From Paraburkholderia translucens (lineage in GTDB: Bacteria > Pseudomonadota > Gammaproteobacteria > Burkholderiales > Burkholderiaceae), in contig NZ_JAJITC010000001.1 in NCBI RefSeq assembly GCF_020881035.1, positions 62,001-126,000 of the forward strand: 64,000 nt of DNA, written 5' to 3'. A model generated the notes under the pieces. That model was not told the DNA's origin, did no database searches, and was given only the letters and a program-made list of their open reading frames with translations. The position numbers were made by a program, and so were the translations under genes. Below are positions 54,212-63,610 of the stretch, piece by piece. Positions within the stretch are counted from its first letter, which is position 1. Every line of letters begins with the position of its first letter.

Positions 54212-56833
54212 TCACGCCACCTTCAAATCCTCCACCGCCCGCTGCCTGACGCCGAGGTCGTCCCATAGCTCCGGGTGACACGTGAACACCAGGATCTGAT
54301 GCCGCGTCGCCGCGTCGATCAATGCGCGCTTGAGCGCGTCGCGGCGTGCGGCATCGGTGTGGACCGCCGCGTCGTCGAGCATCAGCAGGGTCGGGCGGCC
54401 TGAGGCTTGCAGCAGGTCCGCGTAAGCCAGCCGCGTCAGGATGCCGAGTTGTTCGCGCGTGCCGAAGCTGAGCGCGTCGAGCAGTTCCGCGCGGCCGTCG
54501 CGATCGAGCATCGCCGGAATCAGATCGTCACCGAGCGCGAGACTCGACTGCGGAAAAATCCGCTTCAGATAGTGACCGAGCCGCTCGGTCAGCGGCGCGC
54601 GCAATTGCGCGAGCGCCGCGTCGCGTTCATCGACCAGCACTTCGTCGAGCAGACTCAGCGCGCTGGCGCGCAAGCTCAACTCGTCCTTGCGACGCATGGC
54701 CTGCTCGACCTGCGCTTCGAGCGCCGCCAGCCGTTCGCCGAGGCCCGATGCACCCATCGTTTCGAGCTGACTGCGCAGCTCCGCGATCCGCAGTTGGCGC
54801 TCGTGCTGCTCGCTGCGCGCGAGTTCCGCCGAGGCGCGATAGCGCTTCGCCTCCGCCACGGGATCGTCGAGGCGGGCCGCATCGAGTTCGCGTTCGCGCT
54901 CGCCGCGCTGGTTCTTCAACGCGTCGACCTTCACGCGCTGCTCGACGATGTGCGCCTGCCACTGCGCGCGGTTGCGCCGGAACGCTTCGTCGTTCAACTG
55001 CGCTTCCTTGCGCTGCAGTTGCGCCGCGAGCGAATCGGCCTGCGCGACGCCGGTGGATTGCGCGGCAGCCGCCTGCGCGAGCACCTTGCGCGCGGCCTCC
55101 AACGCGTCGCGCGCGACATCGGCGTGGCGGCGCGCGTCATCGAGCGGCGCAGCCCCCGACACATCGGGCAGGCTCGCGAGACGCTCGCGCGACGCCTGCA
55201 AGCGCGCCGCCGTCGATGCCAGCGCCGAGCGCAACGCATCGATGCCCTGCGGCGCATGCACCTCGACAATCCTCGCCTGGCTCTTCTGTTGCGCGACCAG
55301 CGTTCTCCATTGCTCGTGACGCGCCTGCGCATCGCCCACCGACGCGACGCCGAGCGCTTGCAGCAACTGCGCGTGCTTTGCTTCGAGTGCCGCAAGTTCC
55401 GAAATCTGTGCGGACAGATCCGAGACGCCCGGAATCACGCGCAACTCGCCGAGCTCGCCGAGGCTGATGTGCTTTTCTTCGTCGACGCGCAGCACCCCGG
55501 TTCCGCTGATCGTTTGATCGCCGACGCTCATCTCGCCGTTCAACCGGTACTCGATGCGTGTCATCGCCGCTTCGGTCCGCGCGCGCAGCACGGTCAATTC
55601 CCCGTCGAGCGCGACGAGGCGCTTTAACTGCGCATCGTCAAGTTCGAGCGCCGCCGCCTCTCGCGCGGCCTGCAACACAGCCGCGTTCGCCTTGTCCGCC
55701 TCGACGATCGACGCTTCGAGCCGCTGGCTCTCCGTCCGATAGAAATCGACCTGGCTGCGCAGATCGGCGGCGGTCACGGCTGCGTTCGCGAGTTCGAGCG
55801 CGCGGCTCGCCTCGGCCGATGCCTGCTCGCATTGCGCCACACGGCTTTGCGCCTGAGCATGCGCGGTCTGCGCCGCCGCGACCGCGGCGCGCGCCGCGTC
55901 GAGTTGCCCGCGTTCACGCGCGATGGCAGCCTCCAGGTCGAGGGCGTTCTGCTCCTGCTGCACGGACAGCGCGAGTTGCGCCTCGCCGATCTCCAACGAC
56001 TGCGCGAGATCGCGCAGACCGCGCTCGAGCCCTTCGAGCGCCGCGGCGCGTTGCTGTGCAAGCGCGGCCTTCTGCTCGTGAAGCTCCCACGGCCGCTTGC
56101 GCTCGGCGTCGTCGAATGCCTGCTGTTGCGCGGCAAGGCGCGCAATGTTGTCGTCGAACTGCTGACGCTGCTGTTGCAGTTCGTCCCGGCTCGCGCTCAG
56201 CGCGGCGAGCTTCTGTTCGGCCTCGGCGAGAGGCCCGGTCGACTTCTGCGTACGCGCGGTCAGCAGTTGCCGCAGTTCGCGCTGCACGGCCGCGATCAGC
56301 GCGTCCTCGCCGCCCGCTTCGCGGCCGCCCGACAGTTGCGTGAGCGCGTCGCGCAGATACTGCGCCGCGTGCCCCGTCGAGTCACGCATCTCCTGCGTGC
56401 CGCCCTGCTGCACCCACAAGAGCCCCGGCACGCCGGCGTTCTCCGCTTTCATCGGCCCGCGCGCCGCGCGCGAGAATCCAAGCAGTGCCGCGAGTTTGTC
56501 TTCGGCCTCGTCCTCGCTATACACGGCCTGGCCGATCCGCAGCTCGCAGCGCTGGCGCGACACGAACTGTTTGGACAGACGGCACGCCACACCATCGAGT
56601 TCGAAGCTGACTTCGACCGACGGCTGCCCGCTCGCGAGCCCCCACGGCAGCAGGTCCTTCAGATGCGAGGCCTTGTAGCGTTCGAGAAATACCGTGCGCA
56701 CCGCCTCGGCGATCGTGCTCTTGCCTGCCTCGTTCGGGCCGATGAACAGGTTGAGGCCGGGCTGCAGATCGTCGATCACGAGCTGCCCGTTGAACTGTCT
56801 GAATTCCCGAATCGCGATACGTTGCAGCTTCAT
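54212..56833 (-). CDS. SbcC/YhaN-like AAA ATPase
   Basis: A large (873-residue) DNA-repair-type ATPase. Walker A GPNEAGKST (32-40) at the N-terminus and, at the C-terminus, a signature-like SFGTREQLGILTRLAYADLL and Walker B LLMLDDAAVHTD, with two long Ala/Arg/Gln-rich coiled-coil arms between (about 190-450 and 510-720). The architecture is like YhaN, RecF or Rad50/SbcC. Asp rather than Glu after the Walker B Asp also occurs in RecF and YhaN. It overlaps its partner phosphoesterase by 4 nt (ATGA). Probable role in DNA end processing; a defence role is possible. Confidence 0.88.
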   Translation of the reverse strand: MKLQRIAIREFRQFNGQLVIDDLQPGLNLFIGPNEAGKSTIAEAVRTVFLERYKASHLKDLLPWGLASGQPSVEVSFELDGVACRLSKQFVSRQRCELRIGQAVYSEDEAEDKLAALLGFSRAARGPMKAENAGVPGLLWVQQGGTQEMRDSTGHAAQYLRDALTQLSGGREAGGEDALIAAVQRELRQLLTARTQKSTGPLAEAEQKLAALSASRDELQQQRQQFDDNIARLAAQQQAFDDAERKRPWELHEQKAALAQQRAAALEGLERGLRDLAQSLEIGEAQLALSVQQEQNALDLEAAIARERGQLDAARAAVAAAQTAHAQAQSRVAQCEQASAEASRALELANAAVTAADLRSQVDFYRTESQRLEASIVEADKANAAVLQAAREAAALELDDAQLKRLVALDGELTVLRARTEAAMTRIEYRLNGEMSVGDQTISGTGVLRVDEEKHISLGELGELRVIPGVSDLSAQISELAALEAKHAQLLQALGVASVGDAQARHEQWRTLVAQQKSQARIVEVHAPQGIDALRSALASTAARLQASRERLASLPDVSGAAPLDDARRHADVARDALEAARKVLAQAAAAQSTGVAQADSLAAQLQRKEAQLNDEAFRRNRAQWQAHIVEQRVKVDALKNQRGERERELDAARLDDPVAEAKRYRASAELARSEQHERQLRIAELRSQLETMGASGLGERLAALEAQVEQAMRRKDELSLRASALSLLDEVLVDERDAALAQLRAPLTERLGHYLKRIFPQSSLALGDDLIPAMLDRDGRAELLDALSFGTREQLGILTRLAYADLLQASGRPTLLMLDDAAVHTDAARRDALKRALIDAATRHQILVFTCHPELWDDLGVRQRAVEDLKVA

Positions 56834-58035
56834 GCGCAGGCTCCTTCGCGCGGCAGTTCAGGTTGTTGCCGGCCGCGCGCCTGCGCGGGAGGCGCGGCAT
56901 TCGAATCGCGTTGCCGCTGTTCGCGCTGAAAACGCGCGAGCAGCAGCAACGCCTCCGCCGCGCGTCGAGCCTGCTGCGGATCGGCTTGCGCGTCTTCCTG
57001 CAAGCCCAGCAGCCGCGCGACCACCTTGGCGAGATAGCCGCTTTGCGCGCCGAGTTCGGCGAGATCGTCGGCGGTGGGGAGCACGTGCAGGGCGGCGAGA
57101 TCGGCACGCAACGCGCGCACGCGGGCGCGGGCCTCTTCGACGGCGACATGCAGCGCCTCGGCATCGGCGAGCGCCGCCGTGCCGTCGACCTCGATGCGCA
57201 GCACGTCATTCGCGCCGAGCACGGCGAGGCGGGCTTTCAACGCATCGACGTCGGTCGGCACCGAGATCGTCTCATCCCAGCGATGCCACCGATATTGCCC
57301 GACCCGCACCGCTTCGACCGTCGGTACGGCGCCCGGCTCGCCGATGGTGACGTCGAGCACGAAGCCCGGTTCGTTCGCACGAAACCGGTCCTGCTCGTGC
57401 GTGCCCGCGTACCACGTGCGTTCGTCGACGCGCAGATGACCGTGCCAGTCGCCGAGCGCCAGATAGTCGAGCCGCGCGCTCGCGGCGCGCGTCGGCGCAA
57501 TCGGATTCGACGAATCGATGCCTTCCTGCAGAATGCCGCCGACGCTGCCATGCGCAAGCCCCACGCGGTGATAGCCGGGCGGCGTGTCGGTGGTGTCGAA
57601 GAACGCGGTGGTGTCGTCGTAAGTGATGCGCTGCGTGAGCGGCGCGCACAGCAGCGCGCAGCGGCATGCGTCGAGCAGCACGACGCCGGGTTCCAGCACG
57701 AGGCGCACGTTCGGCGCGACGCAATTGAGCCGCTGCGCGCGCGTCCACACGCTTTCGACGAGCGCCGCATCGTGATTGCCCGGCAGCATGATCCACGGCC
57801 CGGGAAACGCTTGCAGCGCGGCAAACAGACGCCGGATCACGGTATCCGACACCGTCTGCAGATCGAACACGTCGCCCGCGACGAGCACCGCGTCGACCCT
57901 GCGCGCGCTCGCTTCTTCGGCGATGCGGCGCACCGTGTCGAAGCGCGCCTGCGCGAGATGCGCGGCCTCGTCCGGCTCGAACTGGCCGAATTGCGTGCCG
58001 ATCTGCCAGTCCGCGGTGTGCAGAAACCTGATCAC
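56830..58035 (-). CDS. SbcD/YhaO-like exonuclease-type metallophosphoesterase
   Basis: A 401-residue calcineurin-like nuclease subunit, Mre11-type. Motifs: IRFLHTADWQIG (DxH), VLVAGDVFD, MLPGNHDAAL (GNHD), GLAHGSV, and LGDWHGH as the terminal GDxHxH. A capping C-terminal region (after about 300) is Ala/Arg-rich. Start GTG 58035 has GGAGG 4 nt upstream and gives the family-typical N-terminus. It overlaps the ATPase gene by 4 nt. Together they form an SbcCD/YhaNO-like complex, not the canonical sbcCD operon by sequence impression. Confidence 0.88.
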   Translation of the reverse strand: MIRFLHTADWQIGTQFGQFEPDEAAHLAQARFDTVRRIAEEASARRVDAVLVAGDVFDLQTVSDTVIRRLFAALQAFPGPWIMLPGNHDAALVESVWTRAQRLNCVAPNVRLVLEPGVVLLDACRCALLCAPLTQRITYDDTTAFFDTTDTPPGYHRVGLAHGSVGGILQEGIDSSNPIAPTRAASARLDYLALGDWHGHLRVDERTWYAGTHEQDRFRANEPGFVLDVTIGEPGAVPTVEAVRVGQYRWHRWDETISVPTDVDALKARLAVLGANDVLRIEVDGTAALADAEALHVAVEEARARVRALRADLAALHVLPTADDLAELGAQSGYLAKVVARLLGLQEDAQADPQQARRAAEALLLLARFQREQRQRDSNAAPPAQARGRQQPELPREGACA

Positions 58036-58256
58036 TGTGCCTCCATTGCGATTGCGTGGCGCGTATTGCGTTGTACGTGTTGCGTTGGGTTCGACGAAGA
58101 GCCCAACCGGGAATGTTACCTTGCCGAAGGGCCGGCGCGTATTGCTCCCGCGCGTATCGAGGCTGGACGTGCGCGCGGGCCGTATCGCATCATTGCAACC
58201 GGATCGACCGGCCCCTTCCACCCTTGAGCCGCCGCCCGACAGGATCAATCGCGCCG

Positions 58257-59537
58257 ATGGACAAAACCACCGAACTGAAGAAGGCCAAGCGCACGCCTTT
58301 GCTGCTGCTCGCCGCGGCCGCCTGCGTTTTCGCCGTCACCGCGTTCCTGCCGCGCGGCCTGTGGGTCGACGGCATCAAGGCGGTCGCCGAGGCCGCGATG
58401 GTCGGCGCGCTCGCCGACTGGTTCGCGGTCGCCGCGCTGTTCCGCCGTGTGCCGATCCCGGTCGTCTCCGCCCATACCGCGATCATCCCGCGCAACAAGC
58501 ACAAGATCGCCGACAATCTCGCGCACTTCGTGCAGGACAAGTTTCTCGACGTGCCTTCGCTGGTCGGCCTGATCCGCCGGCACGATCCGGCGCAGACCGT
58601 CACCGTGTGGCTCAGCGAGCCCGCGAACACCGCGCGCCTCGGCGACTACGTGGTGCGGCTCACCGGCGGCATTCTCGACGTGGCCGACGACGCGCGCATC
58701 CAGAGCTTCATCAAGGGCGCGTTGCGCGACGTGCTCGCGAAAGTCGATCTGTCGCAATCGCTCGGAGCGATTCTCGACACGCTCACGCGCGATGGCCGTC
58801 ATCAGGAACTGCTCGACACCGCGATCGATCAGTTGACTGCGGTGCTGCGCGAGGCGCCGGCGCGTGAGTTCATCGCCGCTCGGATCGTCGATTGGGTGAA
58901 GAGCGAGTATCCGACGATGGAGAAGTTTCTGCCGTCAGCGTGGCTCGGCGACAAGGGCGCCGAAGCGATCGCGAGCGCCGCGAACCGTATGCTCGAGCAG
59001 ATCGCGGAGAACCCCACGCACGAGCTGCGCGACAGGTTCGACCGGGTGGTGCAGAAGCTGATCGTGCGGTTGAAGACCGATCCCGTTTTCCTGCAGCAAG
59101 GCGAAGCGCTCAAGCGTTATCTGATCGAAGGCGAGGCGTTCAGCGGCTACGTGAAGGATATGTGGGGCGAACTGCGCGCGTGGCTCAAGCGCGATCTGAC
59201 GAGCGCCGATTCGACGCTGCATGCGCGCGTCGCCGCGATGGGCGCGTGGGTGGGCCGCGAACTCGCGCGCGATCCGGCGCTGCGGCAATCGCTGAACGAT
59301 CACCTCGAGGAAGCGGCGCGCGCGATGGCGCCGGACTTCGCGCAGTTCCTCACGCGCCATATCAGCGACACCGTGAAGAACTGGGACGCGCACGAGATGT
59401 CGCGCCAGGTCGAGATGAATATCGGCAAGGATCTGCAGTACATCCGTATCAACGGGACGATCGTCGGCGGGTTTATCGGCTTGTTGTTGTATCTGAGTTC
59501 GCGGATGCTGGAGATGCTGCGGGTGCATATGGGCTAG
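58257..59537 (+). CDS. DUF445 family membrane protein (YjiN-like)
   Basis: A 426-residue protein with one N-terminal TM helix (LLLLAAAACVFAVTAFL), then a second hydrophobic segment and the DUF445 motif ALADWFAVAALFRRVPIPVVSAHTAIIPRNK (shorter blocks), long helices in the middle, and a C-terminal TM segment (GFIGLLLYLSS). Family of unknown function, inner membrane, mostly cytoplasmic or periplasmic bulk. ATG 58257 has AGGA 12 nt upstream, a long spacer. It is divergent from the SbcD-like gene. Confidence 0.88.
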   Translation: MDKTTELKKAKRTPLLLLAAAACVFAVTAFLPRGLWVDGIKAVAEAAMVGALADWFAVAALFRRVPIPVVSAHTAIIPRNKHKIADNLAHFVQDKFLDVPSLVGLIRRHDPAQTVTVWLSEPANTARLGDYVVRLTGGILDVADDARIQSFIKGALRDVLAKVDLSQSLGAILDTLTRDGRHQELLDTAIDQLTAVLREAPAREFIAARIVDWVKSEYPTMEKFLPSAWLGDKGAEAIASAANRMLEQIAENPTHELRDRFDRVVQKLIVRLKTDPVFLQQGEALKRYLIEGEAFSGYVKDMWGELRAWLKRDLTSADSTLHARVAAMGAWVGRELARDPALRQSLNDHLEEAARAMAPDFAQFLTRHISDTVKNWDAHEMSRQVEMNIGKDLQYIRINGTIVGGFIGLLLYLSSRMLEMLRVHMG

Positions 59538-59750
59538 CTTGCGTGACCGACATCCCAGATTGGCCAGTCTGCGAAGACTTCCTGCCAAGGCCCGCAGACC
59601 GTCCGACAACGTCGTATCGGCCACTGAACCTTCCTGACCAGGCTCAGGTGCCGCGAGGGTTCCTCCAAACCGCCTACAATTCCGGCATGCCTCTTGCGGA
59701 CGAGCTGCTCCGCCCAACCGTCAACCCGTCCCAACCAGAATTCCGTTCAC

Positions 59751-61724
59751 ATGAAAATATCGCTACCGCCGCCGCAAGGAAGGCCGAACCGCGTCTACCC
59801 GCCGGGCACGCCGGGCCTGCATGGGCTCGTCTCGCTGATCACCGGCGTCGTAGTCGTGTGCGGACTGTACTTCGGCCGGGAGGTACTGATTCCGATCACG
59901 TTGTCGGTGTTGCTGAGCTTCCTGCTCGCGCCGCTCGTGCAGATGCTGCGGCGTTTTCACATGGGTCAGTTGACGTCGATCTTCATCGCGGTGCTGTTCG
60001 CGCTCGCCTCGCTGCTCGCAGTCGGCGCGCTGATCGGCGCGCAACTCGTGCAGCTCGCGAACGCTCTGCCGCAGTATCAGGAAGCGATCGAGCAGAAGAT
60101 CGAAACGGTGCAGGAAAAGACCGTCGGCCGCGCCGATTCGCTGATGACCAGCGCCGCCAGCGCGCTGCAGCGCATGGCGCCATCGCGCCCCGCGCCGCCG
60201 CACCCGACCGGCCGCGCCGCGCGCAATGCGCCGCAAGTGCCGCAACAGGTCGAGGTCCACGAGCCCGCGCCGACCCCGGTGCAGCTTGCGCAGCGCGCGC
60301 TGTCGCCGGCCATCGCGCCGATCGAGACGACCTTCATCGTGCTCGTCGTGACGATCTTCATTCTGTTGCAGCGTGAGGATTTGCGCGATCGCCTGATCAG
60401 CCTGTTCGGCTCGCGCGACCTGCACCGCACCACCACCGCGATCAACGACGCCGCCGGTCGCCTGTCGCGCTATTTCGTCGCGCAGCTCGGCGTGAACCTG
60501 AGCGTGGGCGGCATCATCGCGATTGGGCTCGCGATCATCGGCGTGCCCGGCGCGCTGCTGTTCGGCGTGATCGCCGCGCTGCTGCGCTTCGTGCCGTACA
60601 TCGGCATCTGGATCGCGGCGCTCCTCGCGTTTTTGCTCGCGGCCGCGATCCAGCCGCAATGGACCATGGCCGTTCTGACGCTGGTCCTGTTCATCGTCGT
60701 CGACGTCGCCGCCGGGCAGATCGTCGAGCCGCTGCTGTACGGTCATCGCTCGGGCCTCTCGCCGCTCGCGGTGGTCGTCGCGGCGATTTTCTGGAGCTGG
60801 CTGTGGGGACCGGTCGGCCTCGTGCTGTCGACGCCGCTCACGCTGTGCGTCGTCACGCTCGGGCGCTACGCGGACCGGCTGAACTTCCTGACCGTGCTGC
60901 TCGGCGATCAGCCCGCGCTGACGCCCGCGCAGAACTTCTATCAGCGCCTGCTCGCCGACGATCCGGACGAGGCCATCGTGCAGGCCGAGCGGCTGTTGCG
61001 CGAGATGTCGCTGATCGACTACTACGACAAGGTCGCGCTCGAAGGCCTGCGCCTCGCGCGCAACGACGCGCTGCGCGGCGTGCTGATGCCCAACCAGTTG
61101 CAGCGGATCAACGACGCGCTCGTCGATATCGTCGAGAACCTCGAAATCGCCGAGGGGCTGCGCGATACGCTGTCGCCCGGCGTACCGGCGGACGCGGGTA
61201 GCACGCTGCGCGCCGCCACGTCGGATCTGGCGTCGCCGGATGCAGGCAGCGCGCGGCGCTACGGCAGCGACCTGCTCACACGCTCGCAACCGTCGGACGA
61301 AGCGGGCAAGACAGTGGTGCTGTGCGTGCCCGGCCGCGGCGCGTTCGACGAGGTGACCACCGCGATCGCGGTGCAACTGCTGAACCGCCAAGGCTTCGCG
61401 CCGCTGATGGCGACGCACTCGGGTTATCGCAGCGCGCATGCCGACGAGCCGAGTTTCAAGGACGCGTCGATCATCTGCATCGTGTCGCTCGACGCGCCCG
61501 AGTCGCCGGCGTATCTGCGCAACATGCTGCGCCGCACGCGCGAATGGCGGCCGCGCGCAACGCTCGTGGTCGGCGTCGGCGAGGCCCCGGAAACCGGCAT
61601 CGAGCCCGATGCGGCCGGCGATCTGCACACGTCGCCAACGTTCCGGGCGATGATCGAGGCATGTCACGCGGCGAACGGCGCGCGGGCCGCGCGGCAGCCG
61701 CCGCAAGCGGCCGGCGCGGGCTGA
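59751..61724 (+). CDS. AI-2E family transporter with extra soluble C-terminal domain
   Basis: A 657-residue protein. The N-terminal 390 residues are an AI-2E exporter (PF01594-type) with its eight TM helices, including REVLIPITLSVLLSFLLAPLV, GVPGALLFGVIAALLRFVPYIG and QIVEPLLYGHRSGLSPLAVV. The loop 150-200 is Pro/Ala-rich. After the TM part a cytoplasmic helical stretch (about 395-500) leads to an alpha/beta domain (about 525-640; VVLCVPGRGAFDEVTTAIAVQLLN, IICIVSLDAPE) that looks like a B12-binding-type Rossmann fold. The last part is not typical of short AI-2E proteins. Substrate unknown. Confidence 0.85.
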   Translation: MKISLPPPQGRPNRVYPPGTPGLHGLVSLITGVVVVCGLYFGREVLIPITLSVLLSFLLAPLVQMLRRFHMGQLTSIFIAVLFALASLLAVGALIGAQLVQLANALPQYQEAIEQKIETVQEKTVGRADSLMTSAASALQRMAPSRPAPPHPTGRAARNAPQVPQQVEVHEPAPTPVQLAQRALSPAIAPIETTFIVLVVTIFILLQREDLRDRLISLFGSRDLHRTTTAINDAAGRLSRYFVAQLGVNLSVGGIIAIGLAIIGVPGALLFGVIAALLRFVPYIGIWIAALLAFLLAAAIQPQWTMAVLTLVLFIVVDVAAGQIVEPLLYGHRSGLSPLAVVVAAIFWSWLWGPVGLVLSTPLTLCVVTLGRYADRLNFLTVLLGDQPALTPAQNFYQRLLADDPDEAIVQAERLLREMSLIDYYDKVALEGLRLARNDALRGVLMPNQLQRINDALVDIVENLEIAEGLRDTLSPGVPADAGSTLRAATSDLASPDAGSARRYGSDLLTRSQPSDEAGKTVVLCVPGRGAFDEVTTAIAVQLLNRQGFAPLMATHSGYRSAHADEPSFKDASIICIVSLDAPESPAYLRNMLRRTREWRPRATLVVGVGEAPETGIEPDAAGDLHTSPTFRAMIEACHAANGARAARQPPQAAGAG

Positions 61725-61869
61725 AAATACGACGGCGGCTCGAGACGGGTTGGTTCGAAAAAACCGCGAGGACGCGCGACGGGCGAACATGAGCGGGTCC
61801 GCGCGCTCGAAACGGGGACACAGCTAGCGCTAAAACAATGGCTAGCCTTCCGCCGATTTATGCCTATAT

Positions 61870-61995
61870 TCAACGTGAAGCCTGCGACGCTCTGACCTGA
61901 GCAGGATTGGCACCACCGTCGTTATCGTCGAAAACAAACGCGAGCGGGCCCATTGCGCCCTTCAACACGTCGACGCGGTCCGGTGCAATGCAGCC
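61870..61995 (-). pseudogene. possible TonB-receptor-plug-like fragment
   Basis: A 41-codon leftward open stretch ending at 61870, reading APDRVDVLKGAMGPLAFVF then DDNDGGANPAQVR. It resembles the RVEVLKGP...LYG...DPGG plug motif of TonB-dependent siderophore receptors, but the flanks are not coding, so it could be a decayed remnant. It may also be chance in high-GC DNA. No start codon with a ribosome-binding site. Confidence 0.2.
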
Positions 61996-62015
61996 GTAAT
62001 GACCGGGAGACGACG

Positions 62016-62642
62016 ATGGCAACCCCAACCTGGAAGATCAGCGGTCAATACTACGAAACGTGCAGTTGCGATTTCGTGTGCCCATGCCTGCCCGGACAAC
62101 TGGCCGTCAGACCGAGCAAGGGCTCATGCACGTTTGCCATGGCATTTCAGATCGAGCGCGGCCAGCACGAGGCGGTGTCCCTCGATGGCCTCGGATTCAT
62201 CCTTCTCGGTGTGTCACCGGAAGCAATGGCAAAGGGGAACTGGTCCGTCGGCGTTATCGTCGATGAGCGTGCCAGCGAGGAGCAGCGCGACGCGATCAAG
62301 GCGATTACCAGCGGCACGGAAGGCGGACCGATGGCGGCTCTGTCGCCGCTCGTCAGTTCATTTGTCGGGGTGGAGTCCGCGGCGATTCGCTTCGAGCGCA
62401 ATGGGCTGAAGTGGTCCGTGACCTCGCCGCAATTCGTCGACATGGCCGCTGAAGGTGCGATGGGCATCAATCCCAACGCGACCGAGCCGCTTCGTCTGGA
62501 CAACACAGGTCATCCGGCCGCCGATTGCTTGACACTGGCTCATGCCTCGCGCAGTCACGTCCGCGCGCTCGGCTTCGAGTGGGATGACGTGAGTGGGCAG
62601 AACAACGGTCAATATGCGCCTTTTTCCTGGCAAGGTGCGTAA
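62016..62642 (+). CDS. DUF1326 domain protein
   Basis: A 208-residue protein of the DUF1326 family. The Cys-rich N-terminus (YYETCSCDFVCPCLPG) may bind a metal or redox centre. Body: GGPMAALSPLVSSFVGVESA and the C-terminal GHPAADCLTLAHASRSHVRALGFEW as shorter blocks. GGGAGA lies about 6 nt before ATG 62016. It overlaps the DUF2182 gene by 29 nt, a pairing found across proteobacteria. Cytoplasmic; function unknown. Confidence 0.88.
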   Translation: MATPTWKISGQYYETCSCDFVCPCLPGQLAVRPSKGSCTFAMAFQIERGQHEAVSLDGLGFILLGVSPEAMAKGNWSVGVIVDERASEEQRDAIKAITSGTEGGPMAALSPLVSSFVGVESAAIRFERNGLKWSVTSPQFVDMAAEGAMGINPNATEPLRLDNTGHPAADCLTLAHASRSHVRALGFEWDDVSGQNNGQYAPFSWQGA

Positions 62643-63456
62643 CCTGGCTACCGCTTCTCGAGCACCCAATCCCGGTTCCGTCGCGAGCCTCTCGAGGCGC
62701 GAGCGCATTCTCATTCTGGGTTGCGTTGCCGCGGTCGTGACGCTGTCCTGGGCGTTTCTCTTCTATCTCGATCATCAGATGTCGTCGGCAAGACAGCACG
62801 ACCAAATGATGATGGAGATGGGAATGTCGATGGCGGCACCATGGACGGCAGCCGACATCCTCTTCACGTTTGCAATGTGGGTCGTCATGATGGTCGGCAT
62901 GATGACTGGATCGGCGATGCCCGTATTGCTTCTTTTCGCAAGGGCGCATACCGGACGGGGCGGAAGCAGGACGCCGTTTGTCGTCCTCGCGTTCGCGCTG
63001 GGCTATCTGGCGGTGTGGGTCGGCTTCAGCGCATGCGCGACGCTTGCGCAGTGGGCCCTCCACCAAGCCGCCCTGCTGTCACCGGAAATGGCTGCATCAA
63101 GCCCGCAGGTGGGCGGTGCGGTTCTTTGCGCCGCCGGCCTGTACCAATTGACACCGGCCAAGCGAGCATGTCTTACACACTGCCGAAGTCCGCTCGGGTT
63201 TCTCATGAGTCACTGGCGCGATGGGACGACGGGCGCATTGCAGATGGGAATGCGTCATGGTGCGTATTGCCTCGGGTGTTGCTGGGCGCTGATGTGTGTC
63301 CTGTTCGTAGTCGGTGTGATGAATCTTGTCTGGGTGGCGGCGCTAGCGCTATTTGTTTTTCTGGAGAAGGTCGGGCCAGCAGGCGTCGTTCTGGCGCGCG
63401 CGGCTGGGGCGGCGATGACTGCAGCCGGAATTCTGCTGTTTACCGGCGTTCTTTGA
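62614..63456 (+). CDS. DUF2182 metal-binding membrane protein
   Basis: A 280-residue membrane protein with about seven TM helices. The signature FAMWVVMMVGMMTGSAMP, Met/His-rich periplasmic loop (MMMEMGMSM) and GMRHGAYCLGCCWALM are typical of DUF2182. Met, His and Cys suggest copper or another metal. ATG 62614 is used; a GTG at 62593 is possible. Translated inside the end of DUF1326, so the two form one unit, possibly metal handling. Function unknown. Confidence 0.88.
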   Translation: MRLFPGKVRNLATASRAPNPGSVASLSRRERILILGCVAAVVTLSWAFLFYLDHQMSSARQHDQMMMEMGMSMAAPWTAADILFTFAMWVVMMVGMMTGSAMPVLLLFARAHTGRGGSRTPFVVLAFALGYLAVWVGFSACATLAQWALHQAALLSPEMAASSPQVGGAVLCAAGLYQLTPAKRACLTHCRSPLGFLMSHWRDGTTGALQMGMRHGAYCLGCCWALMCVLFVVGVMNLVWVAALALFVFLEKVGPAGVVLARAAGAAMTAAGILLFTGVL

Positions 63457-63610
63457 ATTCTTCTTTTGAGTCGACGCACAGGACCGCAATTTTTTTGTCC
63501 GCCCTCCGCGCGTTCGCCCACCGGCGCAATGCTCGACCGCGCCGGCGTCGGTGCGAGCGAAGAGGTCCGCGCGGACTCGAAGTACCTCTGCGCCGCGACT
63601 GCGCAGACGC

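Noticed and set aside
54212..56833. Asp-Asp in the Walker B of the SbcC-like ATPase as an inactivating change
   Set aside because: RecF- and YhaN-type ATPases naturally have this arrangement, so it is not evidence of loss of function.
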